Assembly (NCBI GenBank): GCA_046328715.1
Contig: JAXLWB010000003.1
Coordinates: forward strand, 62,001-126,000
Direction: 5' to 3'
Source of the DNA: JAXLWB01 sp046328715
Lineage (GTDB): Bacteria; Chloroflexota; Anaerolineae; Caldilineales; Caldilineaceae
Length of the DNA stretch: 64,000 bases
Program-made: the position numbers and the translations under genes
Part shown: piece after piece, positions 26,044 to 34,727 of the stretch
How positions within the stretch are numbered: the stretch's first letter is position 1
How the letters are laid out: each line of letters opens with the position of its first letter
Notes under the pieces: model-generated
What the model was told of the DNA's origin: nothing
What the model saw: only the letters and a program-made list of their open reading frames with translations
The model's database searches: none

Positions 26044-26703
26044 CTAGACAATCGAGCGAATATCGATAATTTCGTGTTCGGTCAGTGTGCTAAGAGCAGC
26101 ACGCACATCATCCTCACTGACGTCACCAATTTTAACGACTGCATGATAGAAATCTGGCTGCTTGCGTGCAGGATAGGTGCCGACGCCCCACACACCCCAT
26201 TTGTGTTCCGCTAGCACAGCCATTAGGCGCACAAACTCCCCTGTACGATTGGGCATACGCACGGTAACGCGCACGCCTTTTGCTGCCAGACCTAACAGTT
26301 CCTGAAAGACGCGCAATAGATCATTTTCAGTCACGATGCCGATGACACAATTGTCGTTATCAACCACGGGCAAGCAGCCGATCTTCTTTTCGGCCATGAT
26401 GGCGGCGGCCCGTTCTGCCGTACGGTCTGCAGTAATCGTCACCACATCTTTGGCCTTGACCATGATCTGGCTGACCTTCAAATCACCCAAATAGCGCGAG
26501 ATTTCCCAGACATTGAGGCTGCTCAACGCATCGGCCTTGAGTGAAAAGCTACTACGGGTCAGCAATCCGACCATGCGCTTTCCACTCTCTACCACAGGCA
26601 GATGACGAATGCTATTCTCGGTCATCACCCGTTGTGCTTCGGTTGCTGTCGTCGAGCTTGGAATAAGCACCGGATGGCGAGTCATACAATCACTGATTAA
26701 CAT
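26044..26703 (-). CDS. CBS-pair and ACT domain protein (AcuB-like)
   Basis: In this 219-residue protein two CBS domains (residues 1-60 and 80-140) carry DCMTRHPVLIPSSTT and IMVKAKDVVTITADRT at their starts. A C-terminal ACT-like domain (about 145-219) begins GVRVTVRMPNRTGEFVRL. CBS pairs usually bind adenine nucleotides and ACT domains bind amino acids, so it is likely a small-molecule sensor, as in AcuB. TTGGAG lies 7-8 nt before the ATG. A word-repeat hairpin lies between it and the upstream FGE gene. Confidence 0.82.
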   Translation of the reverse strand: MLISDCMTRHPVLIPSSTTATEAQRVMTENSIRHLPVVESGKRMVGLLTRSSFSLKADALSSLNVWEISRYLGDLKVSQIMVKAKDVVTITADRTAERAAAIMAEKKIGCLPVVDNDNCVIGIVTENDLLRVFQELLGLAAKGVRVTVRMPNRTGEFVRLMAVLAEHKWGVWGVGTYPARKQPDFYHAVVKIGDVSEDDVRAALSTLTEHEIIDIRSIV

Positions 26704-26712
26704 AGAAGCTCC

Positions 26713-26778
26713 AAATTACGAGTTACGAATTACGAGTTACGGAAATGCTTCGATTCGTAACTCGTAATTCGTAATTTT
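26713..26778. repeat. TTACGAATTACG word-repeat stem-loop
   Basis: AAATTACGAGTTACGAATTACG on the left (written in part) faces CGTAACTCGTAATTCGTAAT on the right. It overlaps the stop codon of the FGE gene and ends at the ribosome site of the CBS gene. The same word family recurs at 44445-44520. Confidence 0.8.
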
Positions 26779-27715
26779 AACTATTTCTCGCACAACGAAA
26801 GCCCAAATTGCCAGTAGAACTGTCTGGTGTGTTGCGGCTACGCGCAGCGACACGATAACGATTGCAATAGGATTCATGGCACAGATAGGAACCGCCGCGC
26901 ATCACTTTTGCCGTGCCAAACGGCGGCCCCTTCGGATTATGTCTTGACGCTTTGAGGTGATAATTGGGGCTAAACCAGTCACTGCACCATTCCCAAACAT
27001 TGCCTGTGACGTTATACAGGCCAAATTGATTGGGCGGGAAAGCATCAACCGGGGCAGTACCAAAGAAGCCATCTGCCTTGCTATTAATGTTGGGGAAATT
27101 TCCCTGCCAAACATTCATCCAATGTTCCCCATTCGGCTCCAGTTCATTGCCCCACGGATAGCGTAGTTGCTCCAATCCACCGCGCGCTGCGTATTCCCAT
27201 TCCGCTTCGGTCGGCAGACGCAGCCCGGCCCAATTGCAATAGGCAACGGCGTCGTTCCACGAAACGTGGATCACTGGATGGTCCATGCGTTCCTCGATGG
27301 AAGATTGTCTACCTTCCGGATGACGCCAATAAGCACCTTCAATGACACGCCACCAGGGAGCGGCAGCCGCAGCCCGTGTTGGAGGAAAATTTCGGGGCAA
27401 AAAGCCCACGAAAACAAAGGACCAACCAAACTTCTCCGCTTCGGTGACATAGTTGGTCGCCCTCACAAAGGCAGCAAACTTGGCGTTCGAGACTGTGTAG
27501 GGATCAATCCAGAAGGACTTGACTGTGACTTTGCGGACTGGTCCTTCGCCATCGTCGGCATAACCAATGCCGTCATCCGTGCCCATCATGAATTCGCCGC
27601 CGGATAACAAAATCATGCCATCGTTCGTCACGTTCGATAGATTATCATCCAACGCGTGGATCGTTGGCGTAGCTGAAGATTGAGGGCGTGCGGCTGCACA
27701 GCAAGAAGCGCTCAT
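26777..27715 (-). CDS. Formylglycine-generating enzyme
   Basis: This 312-residue protein has an FGE-sulfatase (SUMF1) fold. Both active cysteines are present, Cys279 and Cys284 in RGGSYLCHESYCNRYR, followed by ARSRNTPDSSTGNLGFR as in true FGEs such as human SUMF1. It should oxidise a Cys of a CxPxR motif in sulfatases to formylglycine, using oxygen and copper. No sulfatase gene is in this window, so the client is elsewhere. The gene lies 31 bp after the fused oligopeptide ATPase gene, possibly in the same transcript. No Shine-Dalgarno site is seen. Confidence 0.9.
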   Translation of the reverse strand: MSASCCAAARPQSSATPTIHALDDNLSNVTNDGMILLSGGEFMMGTDDGIGYADDGEGPVRKVTVKSFWIDPYTVSNAKFAAFVRATNYVTEAEKFGWSFVFVGFLPRNFPPTRAAAAAPWWRVIEGAYWRHPEGRQSSIEERMDHPVIHVSWNDAVAYCNWAGLRLPTEAEWEYAARGGLEQLRYPWGNELEPNGEHWMNVWQGNFPNINSKADGFFGTAPVDAFPPNQFGLYNVTGNVWEWCSDWFSPNYHLKASRHNPKGPPFGTAKVMRGGSYLCHESYCNRYRVAARSRNTPDSSTGNLGFRCARNS

Positions 27716-27746
27716 GGTAGATAGTGGTGAGCTTTAGTATATCACG

Positions 27747-29840
27747 TCACGCTGTAATTGAAATGACAGGATCCAGTTGACGCAACGTCTCCAATGGAAT
27801 ATGACAGAAAATGCGATGGCCTTCCTCCCCTTCTTGCCAGGGCGGAATCTCGCGTTCGCAGATAGCACCGCCTTCAGGAGCAAGTCGGCGACGTGGGCAG
27901 CGAGTATGAAAGCGGCAGCCTGTGGGCGGCTTGAGTGCGCTTGGCACCGTTCCTTCCAGCCGGATCCGTTTCTGGTGGGCTTCGGGATCGGGAATCGGCA
28001 CAGCCGAGAGCAGTGCTTCGGTATAAGGGTGATAGGGCGGCTGATAGATCGCATCGGCGGGGCCGATCTCCATCACCTGGCCCAGGTACATGACCGCTAC
28101 ATTGTCGGAGAAGAAGCGCACCACGCTCAGATCGTGGGCGATGAAAAGCATCGTCGTGCCATGCTCCTTTTGCACTTCGAGTAGCAGATTGAGAATGGCA
28201 GCTTGTACCGAGACGTCGAGCGCACTGACTGGTTCGTCACAGAGCACCAAGTCGGGGCGGCTGGCCAATGCACGGGCAATGCCGACCCGTTGTTTCTCCC
28301 CACCAGAAAGCTGGCGCGGCAACCGATCATAGTATGCCTCGCTCAGCCGCATCGATTGCAGCAACTTGATCACTTCGCTGCGCACTTGGGCTTTCGGCAC
28401 AGTGCCAAAACGCTCCATTGGACGGGCGATCTGTTGGCCGACCGTGTAGGATGGATTCATGGTCGAGTCAGGGTTCTGAAAGACCATTTGCAGTTCTTGG
28501 ATCAACTTGGTGTTGCGTTGATCGAGTGAACCGGTGATGTCAAAACCCATAAATTCAGCTTTGCCGCTCGTACTATCTTCCAGCCCGATGATGGTTTTGA
28601 CTAATGTACTCTTGCCGCAGCCCGACTCGCCCACAATGCCCAGTGTACTCCCCTTGGGTACGCTAAAGGTGGCATTTTCGAGCGCTTTGACATAGCGCTT
28701 TTCACCCATGCCTACGACATCTAGCAAGGAACCACCCATCACAGGATAGTACTTTTTGAGGTTATCTAAGTTGAGGATCGATTCGCCCATCACCCGTTTT
28801 TCAGTCACTTCGGGTAGCACCATGTCGGCAGGCGGCGTCCATTCGGCAGGATTGATGGTTTCGGCAAAGTGACAACGCACAAAGGTACCGTTCTGCATCT
28901 GCCGCAATTGGGGACGCTCCTGCTGGCAGCGTTCCTGACGATAGTCGCAGCGAGGCGCAAAGATACAGCCAGAGGGACGATTGTTGGGTGCAGGCACCCG
29001 CCCCGGAATTGGATACAACACACTCTTTTCTTTATCCACTCCCAATTTAGGCAGCGCACGCAACAGACCTTGGGTATAGGGATGTTGCGGCTGTTTGAAA
29101 AGTTCGTTGACCGCTGCTCGTTCCACCATCTCGCCAGCATACATCACACCGACCTGATTACAGACACGCGCCACCACGCCCAAGTTGTGACTGATGAACA
29201 TGATCGCCGTATCGAAATCGCGCCGCAGTTCCGCCACCAGATCGAGTACTGCCGCTTCCACCGTAACATCCAGTGCGGTCGTTGGCTCGTCCATGATCAG
29301 CAAGGCAGGGTTGTTGAGAAGCGCCATGGCAATCACCACACGCTGTTGCTGACCACCGGAGATCTGGTGCGGATAACGGTTCATCACGCTCGGCGGGTCG
29401 GGCATATAAACCCGTTCGAGCATTTCCAAGCAACGTTTCTCTGCCTCACTGTCACTCAAACCACGGTGAACGGTAAGCACCTCTTTCATTTGTTCGCCGA
29501 GTCGCATCGAAGGATTCAGCGCTTGCATCGGGTCCTGGTAGACCATTGCAATCTGGTCTCCACGCAGTTGACGCAGTTCTTCGCCACTTTTGCCAACCAA
29601 CTCCTGGCCCATGAACTTGATGCTGCCACGCTTGACATACCCATTGTTACCCAGAAAGTTGACAATCGACCAGGCCACCGTGCTCTTGCCACAGCCCGAC
29701 TCGCCGACAATGCCCAACGACTCACCACGGCCAATCTCAAACGAGACATTCTGCACCGCTTCAATTTCACCGCCGCGCACTTTGTAGGCAATCGCCAGAT
29801 TTTCAACCTTGAGTACAGGAGAGTGGAAGGGATTGGTCAT
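27747..29840 (-). CDS. Fused oligopeptide ABC transporter ATPase (OppD-OppF type)
   Basis: This 697-residue protein contains two complete importer ATPase domains. The first has Walker A GESGCGKSTVAW near residue 45, signature SGGQQQRVVIA and Walker B LLIMDEPTTALD. The second (from about 355) has Walker A GESGCGKSTLVK, signature SGGEKQRVGIA and Walker B LVLCDEPVSALD. Each ends with the Cys-rich oligopeptide C-terminal module (GCIFAPRCDYRQERC and GCRFHTRCPRRR). OppD and OppF are usually separate, so this is a fusion that fixes a heterodimer. It probably powers the permeases at 32335-34597. ATG 29840 is preferred over a TTG two codons earlier. Confidence 0.9.
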   Translation of the reverse strand: MTNPFHSPVLKVENLAIAYKVRGGEIEAVQNVSFEIGRGESLGIVGESGCGKSTVAWSIVNFLGNNGYVKRGSIKFMGQELVGKSGEELRQLRGDQIAMVYQDPMQALNPSMRLGEQMKEVLTVHRGLSDSEAEKRCLEMLERVYMPDPPSVMNRYPHQISGGQQQRVVIAMALLNNPALLIMDEPTTALDVTVEAAVLDLVAELRRDFDTAIMFISHNLGVVARVCNQVGVMYAGEMVERAAVNELFKQPQHPYTQGLLRALPKLGVDKEKSVLYPIPGRVPAPNNRPSGCIFAPRCDYRQERCQQERPQLRQMQNGTFVRCHFAETINPAEWTPPADMVLPEVTEKRVMGESILNLDNLKKYYPVMGGSLLDVVGMGEKRYVKALENATFSVPKGSTLGIVGESGCGKSTLVKTIIGLEDSTSGKAEFMGFDITGSLDQRNTKLIQELQMVFQNPDSTMNPSYTVGQQIARPMERFGTVPKAQVRSEVIKLLQSMRLSEAYYDRLPRQLSGGEKQRVGIARALASRPDLVLCDEPVSALDVSVQAAILNLLLEVQKEHGTTMLFIAHDLSVVRFFSDNVAVMYLGQVMEIGPADAIYQPPYHPYTEALLSAVPIPDPEAHQKRIRLEGTVPSALKPPTGCRFHTRCPRRRLAPEGGAICEREIPPWQEGEEGHRIFCHIPLETLRQLDPVISITA

Positions 29841-29956
29841 GAGCAAAGATTACCTTATATAGATCTGGATTAGATCGGGCAAACTATTGGAATCTAGTGT
29901 ATACTACGATAAGCGAAAAGATTTGGCATTGTTTGATCGTATCAGTCGAGATAGAG

Positions 29957-30379
29957 ATGGCCCAAACATTTACGATTCGTTTATCGGATATAGCAGTGAA
30001 ATATCTCCAACAGGTTGCCGAGCTAACTCAACAACCTGTTGATACCATCATTGAACAGAGCTTGACCCACAGCTTGCTACCGCTCATTGATGAAGTACCG
30101 CAGCAACTACAGAAAGAAGTCTATCCCTTGTTACAAATGGATGTTGCTGCGCTTAAGCAAGAGATGCTTCGTCTATTTCCTGCCAATCGCTGGGAAATCT
30201 ACGAGAAGCTGCTTGACAAAAAGAAAAATGCAACACTTACGAGTAAAGAACAAGCCCAACTAGACAAACTCAGTCATGAAGCAGATGTACTCGCCTTTCG
30301 CAAGGCATATGCTGCGGTCTTGCTGAAGCGACTTGGCTACCGAATTCCATCAGCCAATGAATTACCCCTCCCCCAATGA
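29957..30379 (+). CDS. Unknown protein paired with an HNH nuclease
   Basis: This 140-residue protein has an N-terminus (MAQTFTIRLSDIAVKYLQQV) that resembles a ribbon-helix-helix strand-helix start. The rest is helical and charged, with LTSKEQAQLDKLSHEADVLA near the C-terminus. Its last 4 nt overlap the ATG of the HNH gene (ATGA), so translation is coupled. The same kind of pair is, as I recall, common in cyanobacteria and Chloroflexota, but its function is not known to me. It could be an antitoxin-like or DNA-binding partner. It is the only plus-strand pair in this minus-strand transport region. Confidence 0.65.
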   Translation: MAQTFTIRLSDIAVKYLQQVAELTQQPVDTIIEQSLTHSLLPLIDEVPQQLQKEVYPLLQMDVAALKQEMLRLFPANRWEIYEKLLDKKKNATLTSKEQAQLDKLSHEADVLAFRKAYAAVLLKRLGYRIPSANELPLPQ

Positions 30380-30792
30380 GTATTTCTCCCTCACTACGCC
30401 AACAAATCCGCAAAGAAGCACATTATCGCTGTGGTTACTGCCAAACTCAGGAACGGGTCAGTGGCGTTCCACTTACTATCGAGCATCTGATTCCTGTAGC
30501 TGCTGGCGGCAACAACACGGAAGTCAACCTATGGCTTTCGTGCCGCCTTTGCAATGAAGCCAAAGCCTCTCAAATCAATGCGTTGGATATGGAAACAGGA
30601 GCAACAGTACCACTCTACAATCCACGCACACAACCCTGGCAGGAACACTTCCACTGGGATCTGAGCAAGACCCGTCTTGTTGGTTTGACAGCCATTGGTC
30701 GAGCAACGATTGACGCTTTACAGCTAAACGACGAATTTCGCATTGCGTCTCGTGCCATTTGGGTTGAAGCAGGATGGCATCCACCAACCTAA
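30376..30792 (+). CDS. HNH endonuclease
   Basis: This 138-residue protein has a compact HNH/beta-beta-alpha-metal domain: CGYC near residue 20, TIEHLIPVAAGG with the catalytic His near 38, and LSCRLCNEAKAS. The remaining 70 residues have no domain I recognise. It should cut DNA with a divalent metal. It is translationally coupled to the preceding gene by an ATGA overlap. It lies between asnB and the fused ATPase gene on the opposite strand, which suggests insertion into a transport operon. Confidence 0.85.
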   Translation: MSISPSLRQQIRKEAHYRCGYCQTQERVSGVPLTIEHLIPVAAGGNNTEVNLWLSCRLCNEAKASQINALDMETGATVPLYNPRTQPWQEHFHWDLSKTRLVGLTAIGRATIDALQLNDEFRIASRAIWVEAGWHPPT

Positions 30793-30802
30793 GAATCACC
30801 AA

Positions 30803-32323
30803 TCATTGGATGCGGTTAGAAACCCATCTTGCCACATTTGGTAAAATTGCCTGTGGGCGACGGTAGCTATCTACCAATAATTTGTGATAGACAGCTTCTT
30901 CCGGCGAGCGCAGATATTCGTTTGACCTAGCTTGGTAGGTTGGTGCGTCGATTTTCTCGATCAAACGATTCAGCGCCTCACTCAACAGATTCACCGTACC
31001 GCTGCCTTCATCGAATTGCTCCTTCGTACGCCAAACAATATCGGCTGGCAGTAGATCTTCGCAGGCTTTGCGTAGAATCCACTTTTCCATGCGTTGACCG
31101 TTGGGCATGGTGACAATCTTATGCTCTGCGTGCACGCTCAGAGATGTGGCAATGAAATGCGTATCGAGAAAAGGCACACGACCTTCGATGCTATGATGCA
31201 TGGTCAAGCGATCCACCCTCTGCAGATTGATATTGTGGAGCGTGGTCACCGTGCGACAAAGTTCTCGGTGTAGGATCGCCGGATCAGGAATTTCTTTGTG
31301 GTATTTATAACCTGCAAAAAGTTCATCTGCCCCTTCACCCGTCAGAATCACCTTTACATAATCCGCTGCCAGTCGAGAACAAAAGTAACAAGGAATCGCG
31401 CTGCGCACCAAGTCTTGGTCAAACGATTCCAGAGCATGGATGATCTCTGGTAATTTAGCAATCACCTCAGATGGCGTAAAGAGATATTCGTGATGAATCG
31501 AACCAATATGTGCAGCAACTTTGCGTGCTGCCAGCACGTCGTTGGAACCTTCCACGCCCACGGCAAAGGTGTGCAATTCCTTCACATGTTTACGCGCCAT
31601 GGCGGCGATCACGCTGCTGTCCAACCCACCCGAGAGAAAGGCACCTACGGGCACATCGCTCATCAGATGGGAAGCAACCGCGTCCTCCAAGCTCTGCCGC
31701 ACCAGTTTGATCTGTTCAGCCAAGGGTCGGGCGATGGGAGGAGCAGTTGGTGAGGTGTAATATTGTACAAAGCCACGCTGTGAATCGTAATAGTGCCCGG
31801 GTGGAAATTCGTGAATATTGTCAGCCCAATCGGCCAGCGCCTTCATCTCCGAAGCAAAATAGAATTGCGCTTTGCCATCCGAACCTTGCCGCTGTCCGTA
31901 GTAGAGCGGCTTGATCCCAATCGGGTCACGGGCCAGAAAAAGACGATCACCCTGCTGTATCGCAAAGGCAAACATTCCCTGCAACGACTGCGCCAAATTT
32001 ACATCCTGGTCCTCAAAGAGGTGGAGGATCGCCTCGCTGTCACTGGTAGTGCTGAAGTGATGATGCTGGCCCAACTGGTTGCGCAAGGCGGGAAAATTGT
32101 AGATTTCCCCATTGGCCACAATCGATGCCGAGCCGCTTTCGTTGTAGATCGGCTGGGCGCCACCCGTGGGATCCATGATCGCCAGCCGGCGATGACCCAA
32201 GACGCCCTGGGACGATTGCAGATGCATTCCTGAGCCGTCCGGGCCACGGTGTGCCATCTGATCCATAACCTGTTGGACGAGCAATTGATCGACTTCACCC
32301 CAAATTCCGGCAATTCCGCACAT
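30803..32323 (-). CDS. asnB: Asparagine synthase (glutamine-hydrolysing)
   Basis: It makes asparagine from aspartate with glutamine and ATP. The 506-residue protein begins MCGIAGIWG (Cys2 nucleophile) and has a class II glutaminase domain with HRGPDGSGM and HRRLAIMDP. A synthetase domain follows with the PP-loop SGGLDSSVIAAMA near residue 240 and LTGEGADELFAGY. It is at the short end for AsnB. AAGGGT lies before the ATG, which is only 11 nt after the stop of the permease gene, so it is in the peptide-transporter operon. The client could be general asparagine supply or asparagine for a specific product. Confidence 0.9.
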   Translation of the reverse strand: MCGIAGIWGEVDQLLVQQVMDQMAHRGPDGSGMHLQSSQGVLGHRRLAIMDPTGGAQPIYNESGSASIVANGEIYNFPALRNQLGQHHHFSTTSDSEAILHLFEDQDVNLAQSLQGMFAFAIQQGDRLFLARDPIGIKPLYYGQRQGSDGKAQFYFASEMKALADWADNIHEFPPGHYYDSQRGFVQYYTSPTAPPIARPLAEQIKLVRQSLEDAVASHLMSDVPVGAFLSGGLDSSVIAAMARKHVKELHTFAVGVEGSNDVLAARKVAAHIGSIHHEYLFTPSEVIAKLPEIIHALESFDQDLVRSAIPCYFCSRLAADYVKVILTGEGADELFAGYKYHKEIPDPAILHRELCRTVTTLHNINLQRVDRLTMHHSIEGRVPFLDTHFIATSLSVHAEHKIVTMPNGQRMEKWILRKACEDLLPADIVWRTKEQFDEGSGTVNLLSEALNRLIEKIDAPTYQARSNEYLRSPEEAVYHKLLVDSYRRPQAILPNVARWVSNRIQ

Positions 32324-32334
32324 GTCGAGACCCT

Positions 32335-33276
32335 TCATTTCTGATAGCGCGTAATTTCTTCGCGCAGCCCATCTGCCAACAGATTCAGACCAATCACTAA
32401 TGTTGCAATCGACAAGGCAGGCCAGATCACCGGCAGTTGGTATTTGAAAATATCCCCACGTGCATCGTTGACCATGCTGCCCCAATCTGGTTCGGGAGGA
32501 GGCAGGCCGATGCCGAGAAAGCCGAGCGTTCCGATGGCAAAGATGGCATAGCCGATACGCAACATGGCATCGACCAGCAGCGGACCGAGTGCGTTGGGCA
32601 GAATTTCGCGGAACATGATCCAATTTTTGCCTTCGCCACGCGTTTCGGCGGCACGGATATAGTCACGCGTCTTGAGGTCGAGCGTCATGCTGCGGATCAA
32701 GCGGGCGATGCCAGGTGTCCCCGTAATGGTAATGGCGAGGATAACGACCAGGTCGCTGTGGCCAAAGGCAGAGACGATGACCAGATAGAGCACAATCACC
32801 GGAAAGGCAATCAGCGCATCGAGCACCTGCATGATCGCCTGATCCCACCAGCCGCCGCGGTAACCGGCGTTCAAACCCAGGATGGCACCGAACAGGAGTG
32901 CACCGAAAACACCCCACAAAGCTACACCACCGGGGATGATCGGCAAGCCAATGCGAGAACTGACAAACTCCGGTAAACGGGTCTTGAGCAACACTACCTG
33001 TGTGCCCGCCATCAGTCGGGAAGCAGTGTCGCGGCCAAGATGATCGGTCCCCAGCCAGTTGACTGAACTAGGCGGCAAGTTGGGTTGAAAGTCGTTGGCG
33101 GTCGTCGAGTGCGGCGTCCAGAAGATCGAAATAAAGCCAACGATGAACCAGAAGAGGACAAGGCAAAGTCCCACGGTTGCCACGCGCGACTCGAAGACAA
33201 TCGAGAGGCTTTTCCACCAGCTTTGCAAACGAGATGGAGCAGTTGAACGGCTCACCGTTGGTTGTGCAATTGCCAC
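32335..33276 (-). CDS. Oligopeptide ABC transporter permease, DppC/OppC type
   Basis: This 313-residue membrane protein has a first helix near residue 35, the periplasmic NWLGTDHLGRDTASRL motif of OppC proteins, four to five further helices and the ATPase-contact loop RAAETRGEGKNWIMFREILPN in two segments. The start is GTG 33276, chosen because AGGAGG lies 8 nt upstream; a TTG at 33300 lies before that ribosome site. Its stop is followed by asnB. It pairs with the DppB-type permease encoded immediately upstream. Confidence 0.9.
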   Translation of the reverse strand: MAIAQPTVSRSTAPSRLQSWWKSLSIVFESRVATVGLCLVLFWFIVGFISIFWTPHSTTANDFQPNLPPSSVNWLGTDHLGRDTASRLMAGTQVVLLKTRLPEFVSSRIGLPIIPGGVALWGVFGALLFGAILGLNAGYRGGWWDQAIMQVLDALIAFPVIVLYLVIVSAFGHSDLVVILAITITGTPGIARLIRSMTLDLKTRDYIRAAETRGEGKNWIMFREILPNALGPLLVDAMLRIGYAIFAIGTLGFLGIGLPPPEPDWGSMVNDARGDIFKYQLPVIWPALSIATLVIGLNLLADGLREEITRYQK

Positions 33277-33301
33277 TACCTTGTCCTCCTGTAAATCCAA
33301 A

Positions 33302-34597
33302 CTACGAATATCGAATCCGTGGATTTAGAAACATATAAACAAGATCACCCAATAAGCGCGTCGCCACTGCCACCACGACCGTAAACATCGCCGCAGCTTC
33401 GACCGAGTTGTAATCACCAAAGGTGGCAGAGTCGAAGATAAACTTGCCCAGACCTGGAAAGCCAAAGAGCACCTCGACCACGACGATGCCGCCGACCAGC
33501 CAGTTGATATGCAACATGATCACGGTAATCGGGGCCATCAGGGCATTGCGCAGGGCGTGACGCATCACCACACGGCGGAAGGGCATGCCTTTGATGATGG
33601 CAGTACGGATGTAGGGTGAATCCATCACTTCAACCATGCTGGCACGCGTCATGCGGGCAACGTAGCCAAGTTCAACGGCGGTCAGTGTAATGACGGGCAG
33701 GGCGATCAATTTTAGCTTATAGACATCGCCGTCGCTCAGGAAGATCGAGGCCGGAGGCAGCCACTTGAGCCAGATGCCAAGCACCAAAATCAAAAAGATG
33801 CCAGTGACAAATTCAGGTGTAGCGGTAAAAACCAAACCAAGAATCGAAATCGTGCGATCCTGCCAGCGTCCGGCATTGACGCCAGCCAAAATGCCAAAAA
33901 GCAAGGCCAGCGGCATCACGACCAGGAACGCCACACCTGCCAGCACCAAGGTATTGCGCACACGCGGCCACAAGATATAACCGACCGGACGACCATACTG
34001 CAGCGACATACCAGGGTCACCACGCAGCAGACCTTTGCGAAGCGGAATATAATCCACAGGGCCATCGCCCTCTTCACGCATCCCGGCTTTGGTCAATTCA
34101 AAGATCTTAGCACCGCCACCTTTGACCCATTGGACGACATTATTCTTGGTATCCACTCCCCAAAAGCCTTGCGATCCATCGGCATTGGCGGTCCAAATCT
34201 CACCCGCAGGCTGCTCTTCGCTGGAGCCGTCTTCGTTGCGCACCAATGCCACCATCTCGCCATCTTCCATCTTCCAGCGAGTCAATTTGCCATCGACATT
34301 GGCCCACCACTCTTTTTCATCCGAATTTTTACCCGTAACAGCAACTAGAGGATGGCCGACTTTGCCCTGGGCGCGCCAGTCGCTGCCGATCAGCCAATCG
34401 AGATAGCGCTGCCAGGCAGGCTGATCCAGCCCCAGTTGGTTGTCATAGGAAGCGAGTTGTTCGGGCGTGGCAAAAACGCCCAGCACCTGCACCGAAACGC
34501 TGCGTCCCATCACCTCCATCAACAAAAAGAGGAAGGCTGAAACCAAAAGCATTGTGATAGCTGTGGAGATGATGCTGCGGATGAGAAAACGAGCCAT
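33302..34597 (-). CDS. Oligopeptide ABC transporter permease, DppB/OppB type, with large insert
   Basis: This 431-residue permease is about 100 longer than usual. The N-terminal helix (residues 5-30) and the typical YLDWLIGSDW start of the periplasmic loop are normal. Residues 76-189 are then an extra hydrophilic segment rich in Trp, Gly and Asp (WWANVDGKLTRWKMEDG, WTANADGSQGFWGVD) before the normal GDPGMSLQYGRPV. The C-terminal five helices are standard, with RMTRASMVEVMDSPYIRTA as the ATPase loop. The insert would lie outside the membrane near the binding protein. ATG 34597 gives the usual basic MARFLIRS start. Confidence 0.88.
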   Translation of the reverse strand: MARFLIRSIISTAITMLLVSAFLFLLMEVMGRSVSVQVLGVFATPEQLASYDNQLGLDQPAWQRYLDWLIGSDWRAQGKVGHPLVAVTGKNSDEKEWWANVDGKLTRWKMEDGEMVALVRNEDGSSEEQPAGEIWTANADGSQGFWGVDTKNNVVQWVKGGGAKIFELTKAGMREEGDGPVDYIPLRKGLLRGDPGMSLQYGRPVGYILWPRVRNTLVLAGVAFLVVMPLALLFGILAGVNAGRWQDRTISILGLVFTATPEFVTGIFLILVLGIWLKWLPPASIFLSDGDVYKLKLIALPVITLTAVELGYVARMTRASMVEVMDSPYIRTAIIKGMPFRRVVMRHALRNALMAPITVIMLHINWLVGGIVVVEVLFGFPGLGKFIFDSATFGDYNSVEAAAMFTVVVAVATRLLGDLVYMFLNPRIRYS

Positions 34598-34620
34598 GTG
34601 GTGACCCCGAGAGAAGAGCA

Positions 34621-34725
34621 AATGGTTAATGGTGAATAGTCAATGGTGAATGGTTAATGAAGTGCTATCGACGATGCAAGGATTTTCATTAACCATTCAC
34701 CACCAACCGTTCACCATTAACCATT
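34621..34725. repeat. AATGGTTAATGGTGAA word-repeat stem-loop
   Basis: AATGGTTAATGGTGAATAGT with further AATGGTGAATGGTTAATG on the left arm faces CATTAACCATTCACC and TTCACCATTAACCATTA on the right. It fills the gap between the binding-protein gene and the permease gene. Confidence 0.8.
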
Positions 34726-34727
34726 AC

